Of a stretch of DNA of 64,000 bases, positions 24,245-35,930 are shown in pieces. The stretch lies in assembly GCA_001584585.1 (NCBI GenBank), contig LSYV01000007.1, forward strand, positions 1,471,521 to 1,535,520, read 5' to 3'. The notes beneath the pieces were generated by a model. That model was not told the DNA's origin. It ran no database searches and saw only the letters and a program-made list of their open reading frames with translations. Source of the stretch: Gonium pectorale (Eukaryota; Chlorophyta; Chlorophyceae; Chlamydomonadales; Volvocaceae). The translations under genes were made by a program, and so were the position numbers. Numbering within the stretch: position 1 is the stretch's first letter; each line of letters starts with the position of its first letter.

Positions 24245-26354
24245 TACGCGTGGAGCGGCGCGGCGATCGGGGGTGAAGGGAGGACGGAGCGGGCTGGAGG
24301 GGGAGCGGAGGTCACACGTGGCGGAGCAGGCGAAGCTGGCCCAAACGACTATGGGGCTGGCGTGGCAGCAGAAGGGGTCCGAGGAGTGGCGGACAGTGGG
24401 TGGCGACGGTGGTCGATAGGGAACCATTGTTGAGCGCTTGTGGACGGCAGATGACTTGCAGAGGAAAAACAGGTGCGCGATACCCCATCTGCGAGTGGGC
24501 GAGCAGCCCTAGTTGGGTTCTTGGGTAGGACTGGTCTGACACGTTTAGGGCTTGGCAAGAAGCCAGCTTGACCGCCATAGCCAACTTGGGAGGGCTGGCG
24601 ACGCACAGCCATGGGCAGTAGGTGCGAGGGTGTTGCGGAACTCGGTAGTGGCAGCTGAGGGGATGCGGGTGCTGGGCGTCACACCGCGCCGCGATGCGCC
24701 GGCCTGCCAAGCGGCACTGAGGGTTGAGCTCACGTCCCGAGGGTTTGGGGTGAAAATACCGCAGCGGAGTACCGCAGCGGAGTACGTATGGAGCAGCTGT
24801 GTGATGCGCTTTGGAGGGCAGTGACATGGTCGCTGTGAAGGGATACGACCGGAAGTGGACGCGCAAGTACGAGCAAGTAGGGGCCCGGGAGGCCCGCCCG
24901 GTGGCGTCGGGGAGAGACGTGCCGCGTCCTCGTAATATGGCATTTGATTTCATCCTCGCGGTTCGTGCTCAACAAATTATTTTTGTTGCCGTCACGCCTT
25001 GGAAGGGAATCTGCATGGTCTGGCCTTTCTCTGTGTGTGTTATGCGCGCCGGCAGTGCAAGACTGCAAATGGGTGGGTTTCTGGATAGGCCTCAGGTAGT
25101 GAGATTGCGTCGCCCGAGCTGTTGCGATCTGTTGTGAGAGCTTGTGGGACCCTTTGTGCACGTCGCGTTTTCCTTTCCCCACTGCCGAAGGGCCCGCCGT
25201 GTCGTTACCTTTGCCCGCCGTGCGTGCCTTGCACCCAGCCGACCTTCTGGAAGTGTTGCGCACCGTGCAGCTTCGGGTGTGTGTGTGTGTGTGCGTATGT
25301 CTGTAGCGGTAGCTTCCCTCCTCCTGCTGTTTGTGGTCGCACAGCGCGCCGGTCGCTCAACGGCGGCCCCTTTGGCCACTTCTCAGAAAGCTTGTAATAT
25401 CTTCAGCATCGCTCATCAAGCGTCCTCGTGGGTCCAAGATGCGCGAGCCCCGCACCGGTGTCTTCCATCAAACTGTCGACTCGCCCTGGGCTGGAAACGC
25501 AGCAAGGGCTGGAAACAGCAATCGCGCCCTCGCCATCGCCGGCGCTTCTAGGGGCAAACAAGGGCAGGCATGCGGGTTCCCACAAGTGGCTGAACGGGAC
25601 CGGGTGTGCATCTTGGTTTTCACGGACTGCGCGGCCACGATACGCCGCTCCGCTCACCCACGGCCCAACCGCAACGGCAGCACGGATAAAAAAGAGAACC
25701 AGAAAGGCGCAGCATACTTTTTCCCTGATTCACACGTGCACGCCCACACGCGCGCGCGCACGCCGACTTCACAAGCGTGCAGGATACGGGCCAGCCCAGC
25801 TAGGCGGTTGGGCGTGAGTGATGTCCATCAATCAAGCGTAGGCCCGGTATCAGTGTCATTGTTTCCTCTTTCATTTTAGTTCCATCTTCTGTGTGCCCGC
25901 GACGGTATATCTGCCTCCAGGCCCCTCGTGCCCGACCCGTGGGCTCCGTGGGTCGCTTTGGTGCACCTGCGCGTTCCTCTTGCGCCGGCAACAGCGGACT
26001 GGCCTCCTCGCTGCATTCTGCTGCGTTTATCATTTGCGCAGGTCAGTGGACCTCACATCGTTGTCGAGAGTTGCAGACCTTGGGCGCACCCATGTGCTCG
26101 ACGGCGGCTCGACGTCCCAAGGTTTAACGGCGTTCGGTCGTACTTGACGGGTGTGACGGGGAGGTGAGAGGATGTAGTTGAACGACCAATATGAGAAAAG
26201 GTGCGCTTGGGATCTTGCGCCCTGAAAAAGAAGCCTTTGCCTGCAAATGCGTTGGCCATTTCCTGCCGTCCCGCCATTCGAGCTCTAGCGCTCGACCTCA
26301 ATTGCGTGGCGCCAGTCTGCCCGCATAGCGGCTCGACTCGCGGCAGCGGTCCTC
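24245..26354. other. Spacer between the tandem GNAT-like genes
   Basis: 3' flank of copy 1 and 5' flank of copy 2. Contains a 14-bp direct repeat (near 24763-24785), a GT-dinucleotide run near 25277 and a CG/CA run near 25745. No gene is supported. Confidence 0.45.
25393..25397 (+). terminator. Putative poly(A) signal of GNAT-like copy 1
   Basis: First TGTAA noticed after the stop at 24244, about 1.15 kb downstream. Confidence 0.35.
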
Positions 26355-29300
26355 ATGTCATCGCAAGTGCCGGCGGAGGAGCCGGGCCCGCCCGCATCCA
26401 TGCGGGAACGCGGTCACCGCATCGGCGCAACAGGAGCCGATTTTACCTCTGCGCCGACCCAACGCCAGCAGCGATACCACCGTTACTACCAATCTGCCTC
26501 GCAGCTGGCGCCGTTGCTGCTGCGGGCGCTGCTGATGGTGCTGGGCTTCCTCATGATCTCGCTGGTGGCGGCCGTCAAGTGGGTCGGTCGTCAGGCGGCG
26601 CGGGGTCTCGAGAAGCTGGTCGCGAAGGCAATCGAGTTTGTCATGCGCTACTGGTACGGGCTGGACTGCATGGAGGGCGGCCGCTACCTGCCGGCGACGA
26701 ACGCGGCTGGGGCTCCGAGCGCGCTGGGGCGGCGCCGGCAGCCGCGCCGGCTAACACATGGGCAAGTGGATGAGAACGCGCCGGATTTCGGCGTGAGGTT
26801 CTCTGAAGACGACGCCCAGTCGGAGCCGCCCGAGCCTGACAGTGAGGAGCCCGAGTAAGTGTGTGGGGGCGATGCGCGCAGAGCGTATCAGGTCGTGGGC
26901 CTTACTACAGCTGTACTATGACTACAGCCTTATTACAACCGTGCTACGTCCGTACAGACCAGTGCTACTACAATCGTACGACTTGTCACATCATGACGAG
27001 ACTTCATCCGTGTTGTGGCCACAGCCGCAGCCCGGCACGGCGGGGTGTATCGTCTCGCTCAAGCGGGGCTGTCGCAGTGTCCCTCGCACGGGCCATGACG
27101 TCCTCCCTGCGCTTACAAGGTGGCGCAGTGAACACACCCACTGTGCTGGCGCTGTTTAAGCAAACATATGCACACGTTACACGCACGCCGCATGACGGCG
27201 CCAGTTCCTTTCCGCTGTCGCCGTTTTATTTCAAGGTGATGGACGGTTGACCTGCAGGCTGCTGCTGTGGCGCGAGTTCAACGCCCTGCAGTACATGCCC
27301 CACCTGCCGCCCGTCTGGCGGGCGCTGATGCGGGCGTTCAAGTGGAAGGTGGTGTGCCGGCCGAGCAACGACGCGTCGGTGGGGCTGCAGGCAAGTCGCA
27401 TTCGCACTCGCCTGCCTGCCGTACTGCACGTCGGTGTAGACTAGCGGCCGCTGCCTCTGAATGAAGGCTAGGCCGCCAACTGGGATTGGGGTGCGCCGCA
27501 GGCGACCCACACGCGCGAGCTTCCCCGCGCGAGCAGTCTGATTTGGCGGCATTGTGCCCCCCCAACCCACCCGATTACTTGATTATGACCTATGGGATGT
27601 ACCCCAAGTCCCCAACTTTTTAGTTGCCATCGCGCACAACGGGCCATACACGTGTGCCCGTCACTGCAGTCTAGTACACACGACGACACACCGTACTATC
27701 AACTCCTCGTTTGCCGTGCGGCGCCAGCCTATCGTTCGTGTCCGTGCACGACCGCCCGCACGCAGGGCTGGCGCAGCGGCGTGCTGCGGCGCTGGGACCT
27801 CATGTGGCCGGTGCTGTCCGTGGTGGACAAGCCCGGGCAGGCGCGGCCCGGCGAGAGCTTCAACGAGTGGCCAATGGTGGAGATTTTCAAGGTAAGGGTC
27901 AGTCAGGGCTCGTTTGCGGCCGTGCCATGGCAGCCTACATGACAGGAGAGCACGGCTGTTGTACGTGTCGCCTCCCATGTCCACGGATGCAGGGCATGGC
28001 TGGGAGGGAGCATGGAGGTGTGCGGGTGGAAGGCCCATGCATGGGGCTCCACCGAGTGGGGAGGTGCGTGCGCAAGTAGACTGGCCGCCGCCGAACGGTC
28101 GGGGCGACTTCTCTGTGCCCCGACCCCTTCACCCTTCACCCTTTCTTCTCCTGTCGCCCCCCTTCCTACCCATCTCCGCCGGCCTTCCTTGCCCTCCCAG
28201 ATCGACCTGCGCGACCTGGCCGGCTGGCCCAGCTACCTGGCGTCGCTCAAGCGGGCCGACCGGTGGAACGTTAGGCAGCGCTGCAAGGTGGGGCCGAGCG
28301 GAGGGGCCGTGGCAGGGAGAGGGAGCGGCAGCCGAGGCGGGGGGCCATGCGTGGGTAAGCGGCGTTGAGGACCGCGGCTCAGCAACTTGGGTAGCTTGGG
28401 CGCTCTGTCGCTCCACCTTGCGCACGCACAGAGCGGGACACTGATGGTGGACACCCGTACAGTCCCATTCTGGTTGGAGCAGTCTGCGGGTCATGCGTTA
28501 CGAGTACGGTCGTGTCAAACAAGAGAAATCCTGTCCTTCACGCGCGCGTTCACATGCACCCAGCACGCCAGCCTTCGCGCCTTCCGTGTTCCGCTACCCC
28601 GGTGGATCGTTGTGCACTGTCACGTCGTTTCTTACCTGAAACGGGCATGACACCATTGTAACCAACATGCGCGATCGAACCGACATGTGCAGCTGTTCCA
28701 CTCATTCGAGTCCCGCGGGCGGCTGGTGTGCCAGCTGGTGCCGCTGGGTCCCGAGGTCTTTGCGGAAAAGCCAGCCGGCGGCAGCGGCGGCGGCGCCAGA
28801 GGCCAAAGTCCGCACCCACCGGAGGCAGCCGCCACAGAGGTGGCTCCCGCGGACGTGGACGCTTCCGAGCTGCCGGCAGCGCCTTCGGTGGTCAGCGTGC
28901 CTGCAGTCCCCGCGGACACCTCCGCGTCGTCATCGTCGGCGGTGGCAGCGGCGAAGGCGAAGGCGGCTGCCGCGTACGCAAGGCCAAGCCCGTTCGCCAA
29001 CATCACGATTGGGGCCCTGGAGGATGTCCCCGAGGAGTGCGGTGAGGAGGACGAGGACGAGGACGAGGGCGAGATGCAGCCGCTAACGCTTCGCACGGCC
29101 TCCGCGCAGACGCTGACGACCCCCGCGGCGACCCCGCCCCGGGCGCTGCCGCCGCTCTCGGCGCTCTCCACGCCGGCTGCTCGGTCGCCTCCGCCGCCCG
29201 GCCCCAAGAAACTCAGCGCTGGGGATCGGGCTTTCAACATTAAGCGAGACCCCCTCCGCACATCCAACAGCGCGCCGTCTGCACCGGGTCGCGGCAGCGC

Positions 29301-30782
29301 CGGGCTGAGCACCCAGCCCAGCGACGACACTGCGCCGCCGCCTGCGCCCACCCGAGTGACCCTTGGGTCGGTGGCCGAGGCCGAGGCGCTGCTGGAGCAG
29401 CTGTGGGGGCTGTACGAGCAGACCGGACTCCGGAACGGGTTCGTGGAGTGCTCGAGGGAGCAGTTCTTCCGCCTGTTGCGGCAGGCGCCCAACGTGCAGG
29501 TGGGCACCAGGGGGGGCGTGGGTGGTTTCGTTGGGGAAAACCGGGCGTGGAGGAACGCCCGGCTGCTAGATTCCTGCGTTTAAGACCAAGTCCCCACCTC
29601 CTTGTGCATCTGGGTGATAGCTGACCCTCTTAAGACCTGCGCCTTGGTGCGCAAGGCCTTCGGGTTGTGGAATACGTGTACGTGAGTCGCCTGCATAGAG
29701 CCTCCTTGCCTTGCCTCTACACCCTGCGCCCCCGCAGGCAGTGATGGTGCGGAAGACCCCCGAGGACGCTGACACCGCGGCAGCTGCCGGCGGCGGCGCG
29801 GCCCGCGGCCCCGTCGTCGCGTTCGGCATCCTGCTGCCGCAGCGTAACTCCCTGCAGGTGCTGTACACCGGCAAGCAGTACGACGATCGAATCGTACAGC
29901 AGTCCAGCAGCTACTTCCAGGTCAGTCACGTTAGCCCCCCACGGGCCTGAACCCACATGTATGGGACCAGCCCTGATTCCCCCCTTTCCCAGTGCCACCA
30001 CCTACGGGGGAGGTTGCGGCCCGGGTCGTCGCCGTTCAAGCCTATCCTCTCGTGTTCCCATCGTCCCGCCATAGTTATCTGCGAGCCCAAACACGTGCCT
30101 GCGATGGTGTGCGCACTCCACGGTCCTCCCAAGCCAGTAGGCTGCATCCATCCTCGCTCCCCGCCCCGCTGTCCCCCGTCTCCCCACCCCCCGCCCCCCG
30201 CAGGTCATGCTGTCGCCCGTGCAGCTGGCCCTGGCCCACAACCTGGCGCTGCGCCGCATGGCCGCCGCTGCCGCCGACAACGACGACACCGACCCAGCGT
30301 CCCCGGCAGCAGCTCCGGAGCCGCCCCTGGGGAGCCGCGTGGGCCTGATCGATTGGATTGACCTTGGGCCGGGCAGGAGGTATGACCGACCCACGGGTCA
30401 AAGGTGTCTCCCAAGAGGGCCAGTTTGTGAAAGTACGGGCTGAGTCCAGGACCTTATTGCCGCGTTTGGAAAGTCACGATCATTACTCCGCAGTCCGCAC
30501 TTGGGATGTGTGTCGCTCCGCACGCAACCCCGTTGCGAGTCCGTCCTAGCAAGCGTGCTGCGCACACGACGCTCAGCCATTGTCCGCTCCCTTCCCTCGC
30601 CCCTCCCCTCCGCCCCCACCCCCAAACCCCCAATCCTGCGCAGGTTCGTGAAGGAGCACCTGGGCGCCGCGGGTCACCCCATCAGCATGTACACGAGGGG
30701 CATAGGGCCCATCGCTCGCGCGCTGACGCCCCTGGTGATGGCGCGCTACATGGACCCGCGGGCCCTGGTCAACGACCCCTAG
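26355..30782 (+). CDS. GNAT-like (Acetyltransf_6-type) protein, tandem copy 2, membrane-anchored
   Basis: Exons 26355-26854, 27258-27390, 27766-27891, 28201-28287, 28693-29499, 29738-29920, 30204-30379, 30644-30782; 716 aa, phases agree. A paralogue of the upstream gene: exons of 133, 126, 87 and 139 nt are the same length in both, with matching intron phases. The 87-nt exon differs at one of 29 residues, and FVKEHLGAAGHPISMYTRGI is identical. Residues ~51-75 (LAPLLLRALLMVLGFLMISL and following) form one predicted transmembrane helix absent from copy 1. Next comes a charged stretch and an acidic segment ending EEPE. The 807-nt exon carries a long Ala/Pro/Glu-rich insert between the core blocks (480 nt in copy 1). 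The intron after 27390 has a GC donor. The enzymatic role is inferred only from the fold-like motifs. Confidence 0.75.
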
Positions 30783-30957
30783 CGAGCCCGGTCCTGGATC
30801 ACGCAATGTCCGCGCTCCGCCTGGGACCGCTCGCACAACAAGAAAGCACGGACGGTAGTAGGGCCGTCACAGCTGGGCTGAAGCAGTTGGTTCGGTCGCC
30901 GGGCGATGCCTCGTGGCAGCCCGTAACGGCATGCTGTGATATGTGCATGTCGGCGTA

Positions 30958-30962
30958 TGTAA
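30958..30962 (+). terminator. Putative poly(A) signal of GNAT-like copy 2
   Basis: TGTAA about 175 nt after the stop at 30782, a typical spacing. Confidence 0.6.
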
Positions 30963-31382
30963 AGGCATGGGGGTGATGATACGTAGGGGTGATGGGGCTT
31001 TGGGTACGGAATGAGGGCGGCCAATCGTGGGCCTCATGGCCGACTTGCGGCCCTGAAACCCCGTGTCATTGTCAGCGGCCTGCGGTAGTTGGGTCCGCAT
31101 AAACCCTGAATGTGCGCACATACTCTGGAAGAAGACGTCCAATCAGCCTAATGTACGCGCGCATTCATGGGAACGTAATGGGGAGCAATGGAGGGGACAA
31201 CCGCAATGCGGTCTGGAATAGCGCACGCAAGAAGCGCACGCGCTTGCGTGCCGCCGAACAGACCCTACGCCACGAGTCAGTTGCCGCGTGTGGTCCCGCC
31301 GCGTGTGTTGCTGCAGGCGCAGACGTTCGTCCCATGGGGGCAAAACTTATGAAGTTGGAAGCACGGTCGTGGTTGGGAGATG

Positions 31383-31420
31383 TGGTTGCGGTTGCGGTTC
31401 GGTTGCGGTTGCGGTTGGGG
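31383..31420 (+). repeat. GGTTGC hexanucleotide array
   Basis: About five imperfect GGTTGC units in a row, one of them shortened to GGTTC. Confidence 0.7.
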
Positions 31421-32744
31421 CCGCTTGTCAGGCAGAAGTAGGCTTGGAAGTCCAGAGCACAGGGCCAGGTGGAACTTTGGATACTAAAAGTTTAGCGCTC
31501 TTGGCGTCTTGAGCTCAGCCTTGCCCTGTGTGGGGCTGTGGAAGGATGTTTGTGCTTCTCGGCCACAAAATGGTTCATCTCCTGAGAGGAGTGTGTTCTC
31601 TTGACGAGCCAAATCCTTGGTGTTGATCGTACCGGTAGTATCGACCAGTTGCGCATGTACTTTTGAGATGCATTTTGGGGTATCACCTGGACCTGGCATG
31701 GATCAGAGTGCAGAGCATTGTTTGAGTGTGGCCTTCAAGGTTGCCGTACGTGCACCTGTACGGCCATGTTCCCCCCCCCCTTGTGTAGGGCTAAGGAACA
31801 CCCCCGAGTACGTTTTAAGCACAACGAGCTTGCATGACGGAAGTGCTTAGCTTGCGTGGTTGGGACTGATGGACGGCACTGATGGATCTGTCGTCAACGC
31901 TGCACTGCTTTGGACTGAACGCTCCACATTGCCATACAGCTGTCGCTGGTGTATGCTGCAGCCACTGGCGTCCCGTCCCGCTGTTCGGGCCCGCACACCG
32001 TAGAGGGTGTGTGTAAGTGTGGACAGTGCCTGACAGTGAATGTACAGAGGTACGCAGCATTTCTCTCTGTACCAAAACAGGCAGGAACGGGTCATGTGTG
32101 GACGTCTGAAGCCGGCGGTTGATAAGCAAGAGCCGCGCCGTGCCGCACTGCAAGCACGGACTCCACCATGTTACGCCTAGGTGCGGCGCAGGCAGACGGA
32201 AGGCCGTACAGGCGCAACGCCACCCGGCATCAGCTGTGTCGCAACTTGAGGGAGGTGCGATGAGGCACCATAAAGCAGCCAAAGAGCAGCCAAAAGCCCG
32301 GCGATCAGTACGGACGGTTCGCAGATGCATGCAGTGCCTGGTATTGAGGGGCCAAGGGGACGATGTACAGGACGTGTGCAATCTGCTGCCGCTGTGTGGA
32401 CAGGCACATGGACGCACACGCACGCACTCTGCGCACTCTAGGTGGTGGTACTGCCGTCCCACCACTTAAGCATTCTTACGGCCTCCATGCGCCTACACAG
32501 CCCCTTTCGGCGCCACCACCGTCGCCCACTTAGGTCACAGGGTCCTGCTCTGTCATTCGTCTTAGCTGCGCTACGTTTTGCTTCTCGACTCTGACATGTT
32601 GTACCCCTTCCCTGCCCCTTCCCGCAGCTCCGCCTGCGCGGCTCGCTTTCCCGGTGCGTGTAGTCAGCGGGTCGGGGGGCTGGGTGGGCCGGGGCCGAGA
32701 GACATGCACCAGCCAGCACGCGATGCACGTAGGCCAGACTATGC

Positions 32745-32947
32745 GCATCCCAGCACGGCATTGCATAGGGCTCATAAGGGCACCCCAGAGAGAATTCTGG
32801 GCCGCATCGGGGGCTACGGTGGTGGTGGCCGCCGAACAAACATGCAGGGTCATAACCCCTTCGACTACCTCTGGAGCTGGGTCCTACAACGACACCATCA
32901 CTTCCGCTCTTGCGCTCGCGTATGCGTCGTTTCGTTTCAACACGCAC
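32745..32947 (+). repeat. Dispersed repeat R2, copy 1 (~200 bp)
   Basis: Closely matches 40371-40565 over its whole length. Shared blocks include CACGGCATTGCATAGGG, CCCCAGAGAGAATTCTGGGC, CGCATCGGGGGCTACGGTGG, AACATGCAGGG and CGACACCATCACTT. No terminal inverted repeats or target-site duplications are obvious, so it is probably a fragment of a larger interspersed element. Confidence 0.75.
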
Positions 32948-33977
32948 GCACTCATGCGGTACGGGCTCCACACCGCACACGGCCGCGGTTGCACACGCAG
33001 GGCGGCGGGTAGAGGCTTGACGACCAAGGGCAGCCAACCACCTCAGACATTCGCCGCGCACATTCCTATTGCAACCCACGTTCATTGAACCCGCCTTGCA
33101 CCTCCAGCCTACAGTTAGGGACAGTAGTTTTGAGCTAACGTCCACCAAGGAGCAGTTAGCCTACAGCACCGCCTAACACTGCGCCGTACAGTGCGAAACT
33201 CGAGCATCATATACATCATGCACATGAAGAGAGCGCAGCGTGCATCGAGCTCGCTGTGCTTCGCACCTTCCGTGCCAGCGACATCACAAGGAGGTCTTGC
33301 AACTAAATATGTCTGTCTTGACATCCACAGTGTGTCACGCTTTGCATGCCCACAGCGCCATGCATGGGGTAACGAAGCCGCACACGCCACGCCGTTACCC
33401 GGTCCTGCACGACGCAGCGGCGGTGCGGAGAGATGCTCTGCCTGGCGGCAAAGTGCAGACGGGTCAACGACGCCAGGCATACCCCGCTCTCTACAGAAAG
33501 AAACCCTTTGTGTGGCGCAGAGCTTTACGCAACGCATGCGGCCGCGCTCGCTCCCGCTTGTTGCAGCCGCTTATCCCTTCGGCGCCGCTACAGCCTCGAT
33601 GTAAGGTCGCTCGGCACCCACACACCTTGATCCTGCTGTCCCTCGTCCCTGCTTCTACCTCCCAAACCCAGTCGCCGGTGCGCTGCGGCACACGCACGGC
33701 GCCCCCCACATGCGTGGCTTGCCAGCCGGCTCTCTTTTCATCACACCCCCGTGCGTGTACGCATATGTACGGCCGCACATGTCGTGCCGACTGTACCAGG
33801 CCCCGCTGACAAGCCTCTATGGAACCCGCTTACCGCTTTCCATCGGCGACAGAGGGCTTGACCCTTACGCCCCGCTGCGCTCGAGCGCTCGGATCACCGA
33901 CACAGGCTAAGAAATGTACCGCAGCATAGCAAGCCCGGGACACCAACCAACTCGTTTGCGCCCTGCACACTTCTACG

Positions 33978-33982
33978 TTACA
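33978..33982 (-). terminator. Putative poly(A) signal of the SDR-like gene
   Basis: Minus-strand TGTAA 120 nt beyond the stop at 34102. Confidence 0.6.
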
Positions 33983-34101
33983 TGGCCTCCTCGTCAGCCC
34001 AGAACGTATTCCATGAGCACCCACAACCTTATCGTACACAACCCTATCGTACGCTCAAGCCACCACCAGACCCGCCACCCGCATGGCCCTCCGTGCCCAC
34101 A

Positions 34102-35129
34102 TCACGCGCTCGGCTGCTGCTGCTGTTTTGCTTTCCTGGCAATCTCCAGGAGATCGTCATTCTCCAGGATTCTCTTGGGGCTCCCCTGCTTGGCCACAGC
34201 CACCATGGCCCGCCCCAGCTCTTCCGTGTTGATCACCGGCAGGCGCAGCGCCCGCAGCACGGGAGCGATGCCGTACATGAACCTGTAGGCGAGCGACTGC
34301 TGCCCCTTGATGCCGTTCACGGGCTCCACCAGGCCCGGGCGGACCATGACTGCGCGATCGGGCATGCGGGCGAAGATCTGTGGGACAGGGGGGTGGGAGG
34401 GCGTGTTGGCTGGCTGGCGGGCGGGCGGGCAGCCAGGCGGCAGAATGCTGCTGTTTCCCTGAGGTTGGGGTGTGGGCCGCCCCGTCAAACTATGGAAATG
34501 GGATGAGCATGGCGGGGCTATCGGTGTGCAAGTGATCCGCGGGCCTGAGGCGTATGTTGCGGTGTACGTGGTGTACGGTGGCTGGGAGTGCCGATGGGCA
34601 GCAGCGCGGGCTCAAAGCGTCGCGGCATCGTAGGAAACCAAAGCGGCAGGTGACTGAAATGCGAATCCGAGCGGGGTGAAACCCAGCGCAAACCCTTGCG
34701 CTTGGTGCGGACCTAGCGTACCTCGTTCTCGGTTTCACCCTTCACCCGCGCCCACATCATCCGGGACTTTGCGTCCGTCCCATTGCCCGACACGTAGACG
34801 AAGCGCGCATTGGGGTTCTCCGCCAACAGCGTGTCGAGAACCTTGAGGGTCTTCGTCTTCGTAATCTCTGTGTACTCTTGCTCAGATAGCCCAGCTGCTG
34901 AGATACCAAGGCAATAGAGGCACGTGTCGACACGTTTTAGCTCCGCTTTCACCTCCTTGACGCCTTCCGCGGGGTCGCTTACGCACACCTCTCGCAGCTT
35001 TGGGCTCTCGTTCCCAGCTGAACGCCGAACGATTGATAGGACACTGGCAATGCTGGCGTCGGAGAGCAGCTCCCGAAGACAGCCCTGGCCAATGGAACCC
35101 GTGGCCCCGAAAAGCAGCACGTTGGCCAT
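34102..35129 (-). CDS. Atypical short-chain dehydrogenase / NmrA-like NAD(P)-binding protein
   Basis: Exons 35129-34722 and 34377-34102; 227 aa, phase 0 join. The N-terminus MANVLLFGATGSIGQGCL has the GxxGxxG dinucleotide-binding loop at residues 8-14 right at the start, so ATG 35129 is preferred over in-frame extensions. Later motifs YVSGNGTD, MMWARVKGETENE, MVRPGLVEPVNG and NTEELGRAM are typical of small atypical SDR proteins found in bacteria and eukaryotes. The canonical YxxxK pair is replaced by a WARVKG context. An oxidoreductase or redox-sensor role is inferred; the substrate is unknown. No targeting peptide is seen, so it is probably cytosolic. Confidence 0.85.
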
Positions 35130-35930
35130 TGTGGTGACTTCAGTACATGCGTATCGGCCACGAATACGCATTGATACGCGTTATACGTACATTGTAACCG
35201 TAACTGCAGCGTACTTTGGTCGCCATCTCGCCAAATCGCCGAGTTGCCATGCCTGTCACAACCACCCTCCTCTGCAACACACTTATAAGTCAGGGTTCGA
35301 GCGCCACGATTACAAGCACCTCTCCCTTGACGTTACAGCACTTGCCCACCGGGGCGCGCTGCAGTGCGGAGCAGGCTCCATTGCTACAGTGCATACGTGC
35401 GCCGTGTCGATGCCTGAGGGCTTCCTCGTGTCATGCCTATGAAACCCCGGACGCCGCCCCCTTGCACTTGAACAAAGGCAAGCCGAGCCAAGTACCTGCC
35501 TCGATAGTCTTCAATCCCACGCGAAACACTACCGCGCCCTGTTATGCACAAGGACGTGCCCTTTTCGGGCGCCTTAAGACCCCCGCGACCAAGCCCACCG
35601 AGGGGAACCCACCACCCGTGCGCACCACTCGGCCGTCCTCCAGATCACCAAACCCGCTCACCGCTGACCATCTACACGGGTCCGGTCCTGGCCGCACGGT
35701 GTCCGCCTCCTCGCATCCGTGGCCCCCTGCATCCCGCCGTATCCCGCCCGCCGCCTCCCACTGCAAGCCCCCCTTCTCGGCCTTGCACGGCCACTGACTC
35801 AGCTCACAGCCGTCACCCTCTGCGGCCCCTCGCCAATCATCACCGCACGCATGGGGCCCTGCAGCCTTCCTCCGGACTGCTACCGTGGTGCCCCAGCCCC
35901 ACACAGCCCACTCGCCAACCCCCGCCTCGC
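35130..35930. other. Promoter of the SDR-like gene and 3' flank of NOP53
   Basis: Both flanking genes are on the minus strand. Two minus-strand TGTAA motifs for NOP53 are here. No gene is seen. Confidence 0.5.
35333..35337 (-). terminator. Putative poly(A) signal of NOP53
   Basis: Minus-strand TGTAA about 600 nt beyond the NOP53 stop; a second copy follows at 35310-35314. Confidence 0.4.

Larger units (their letters stand above)
30783..34101. other. Intergenic region, no supported gene
   Basis: About 3.3 kb with no convincing coding exon on either strand. It holds a GGTTGC hexamer array (31383-31420), an R2 dispersed repeat copy (32745-32947) and the 3' flank of the SDR gene. Long frames such as 33240-33809 lack codon bias and domains. 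Confidence 0.45.

Noticed and set aside
31383..31420. GGTTGC array considered as telomere-like repeat
   Set aside because: Too short, and not the TTTTAGGG type expected in these algae.
33240..33809. 189-codon plus-strand ORF
   Set aside because: No codon bias, His/Cys/Arg-rich shadow-like composition, no splice or poly(A) context.
35285..35320. tRNA-like B-box (GGTTCGAGC)
   Set aside because: No matching A-box or cloverleaf stems around it.
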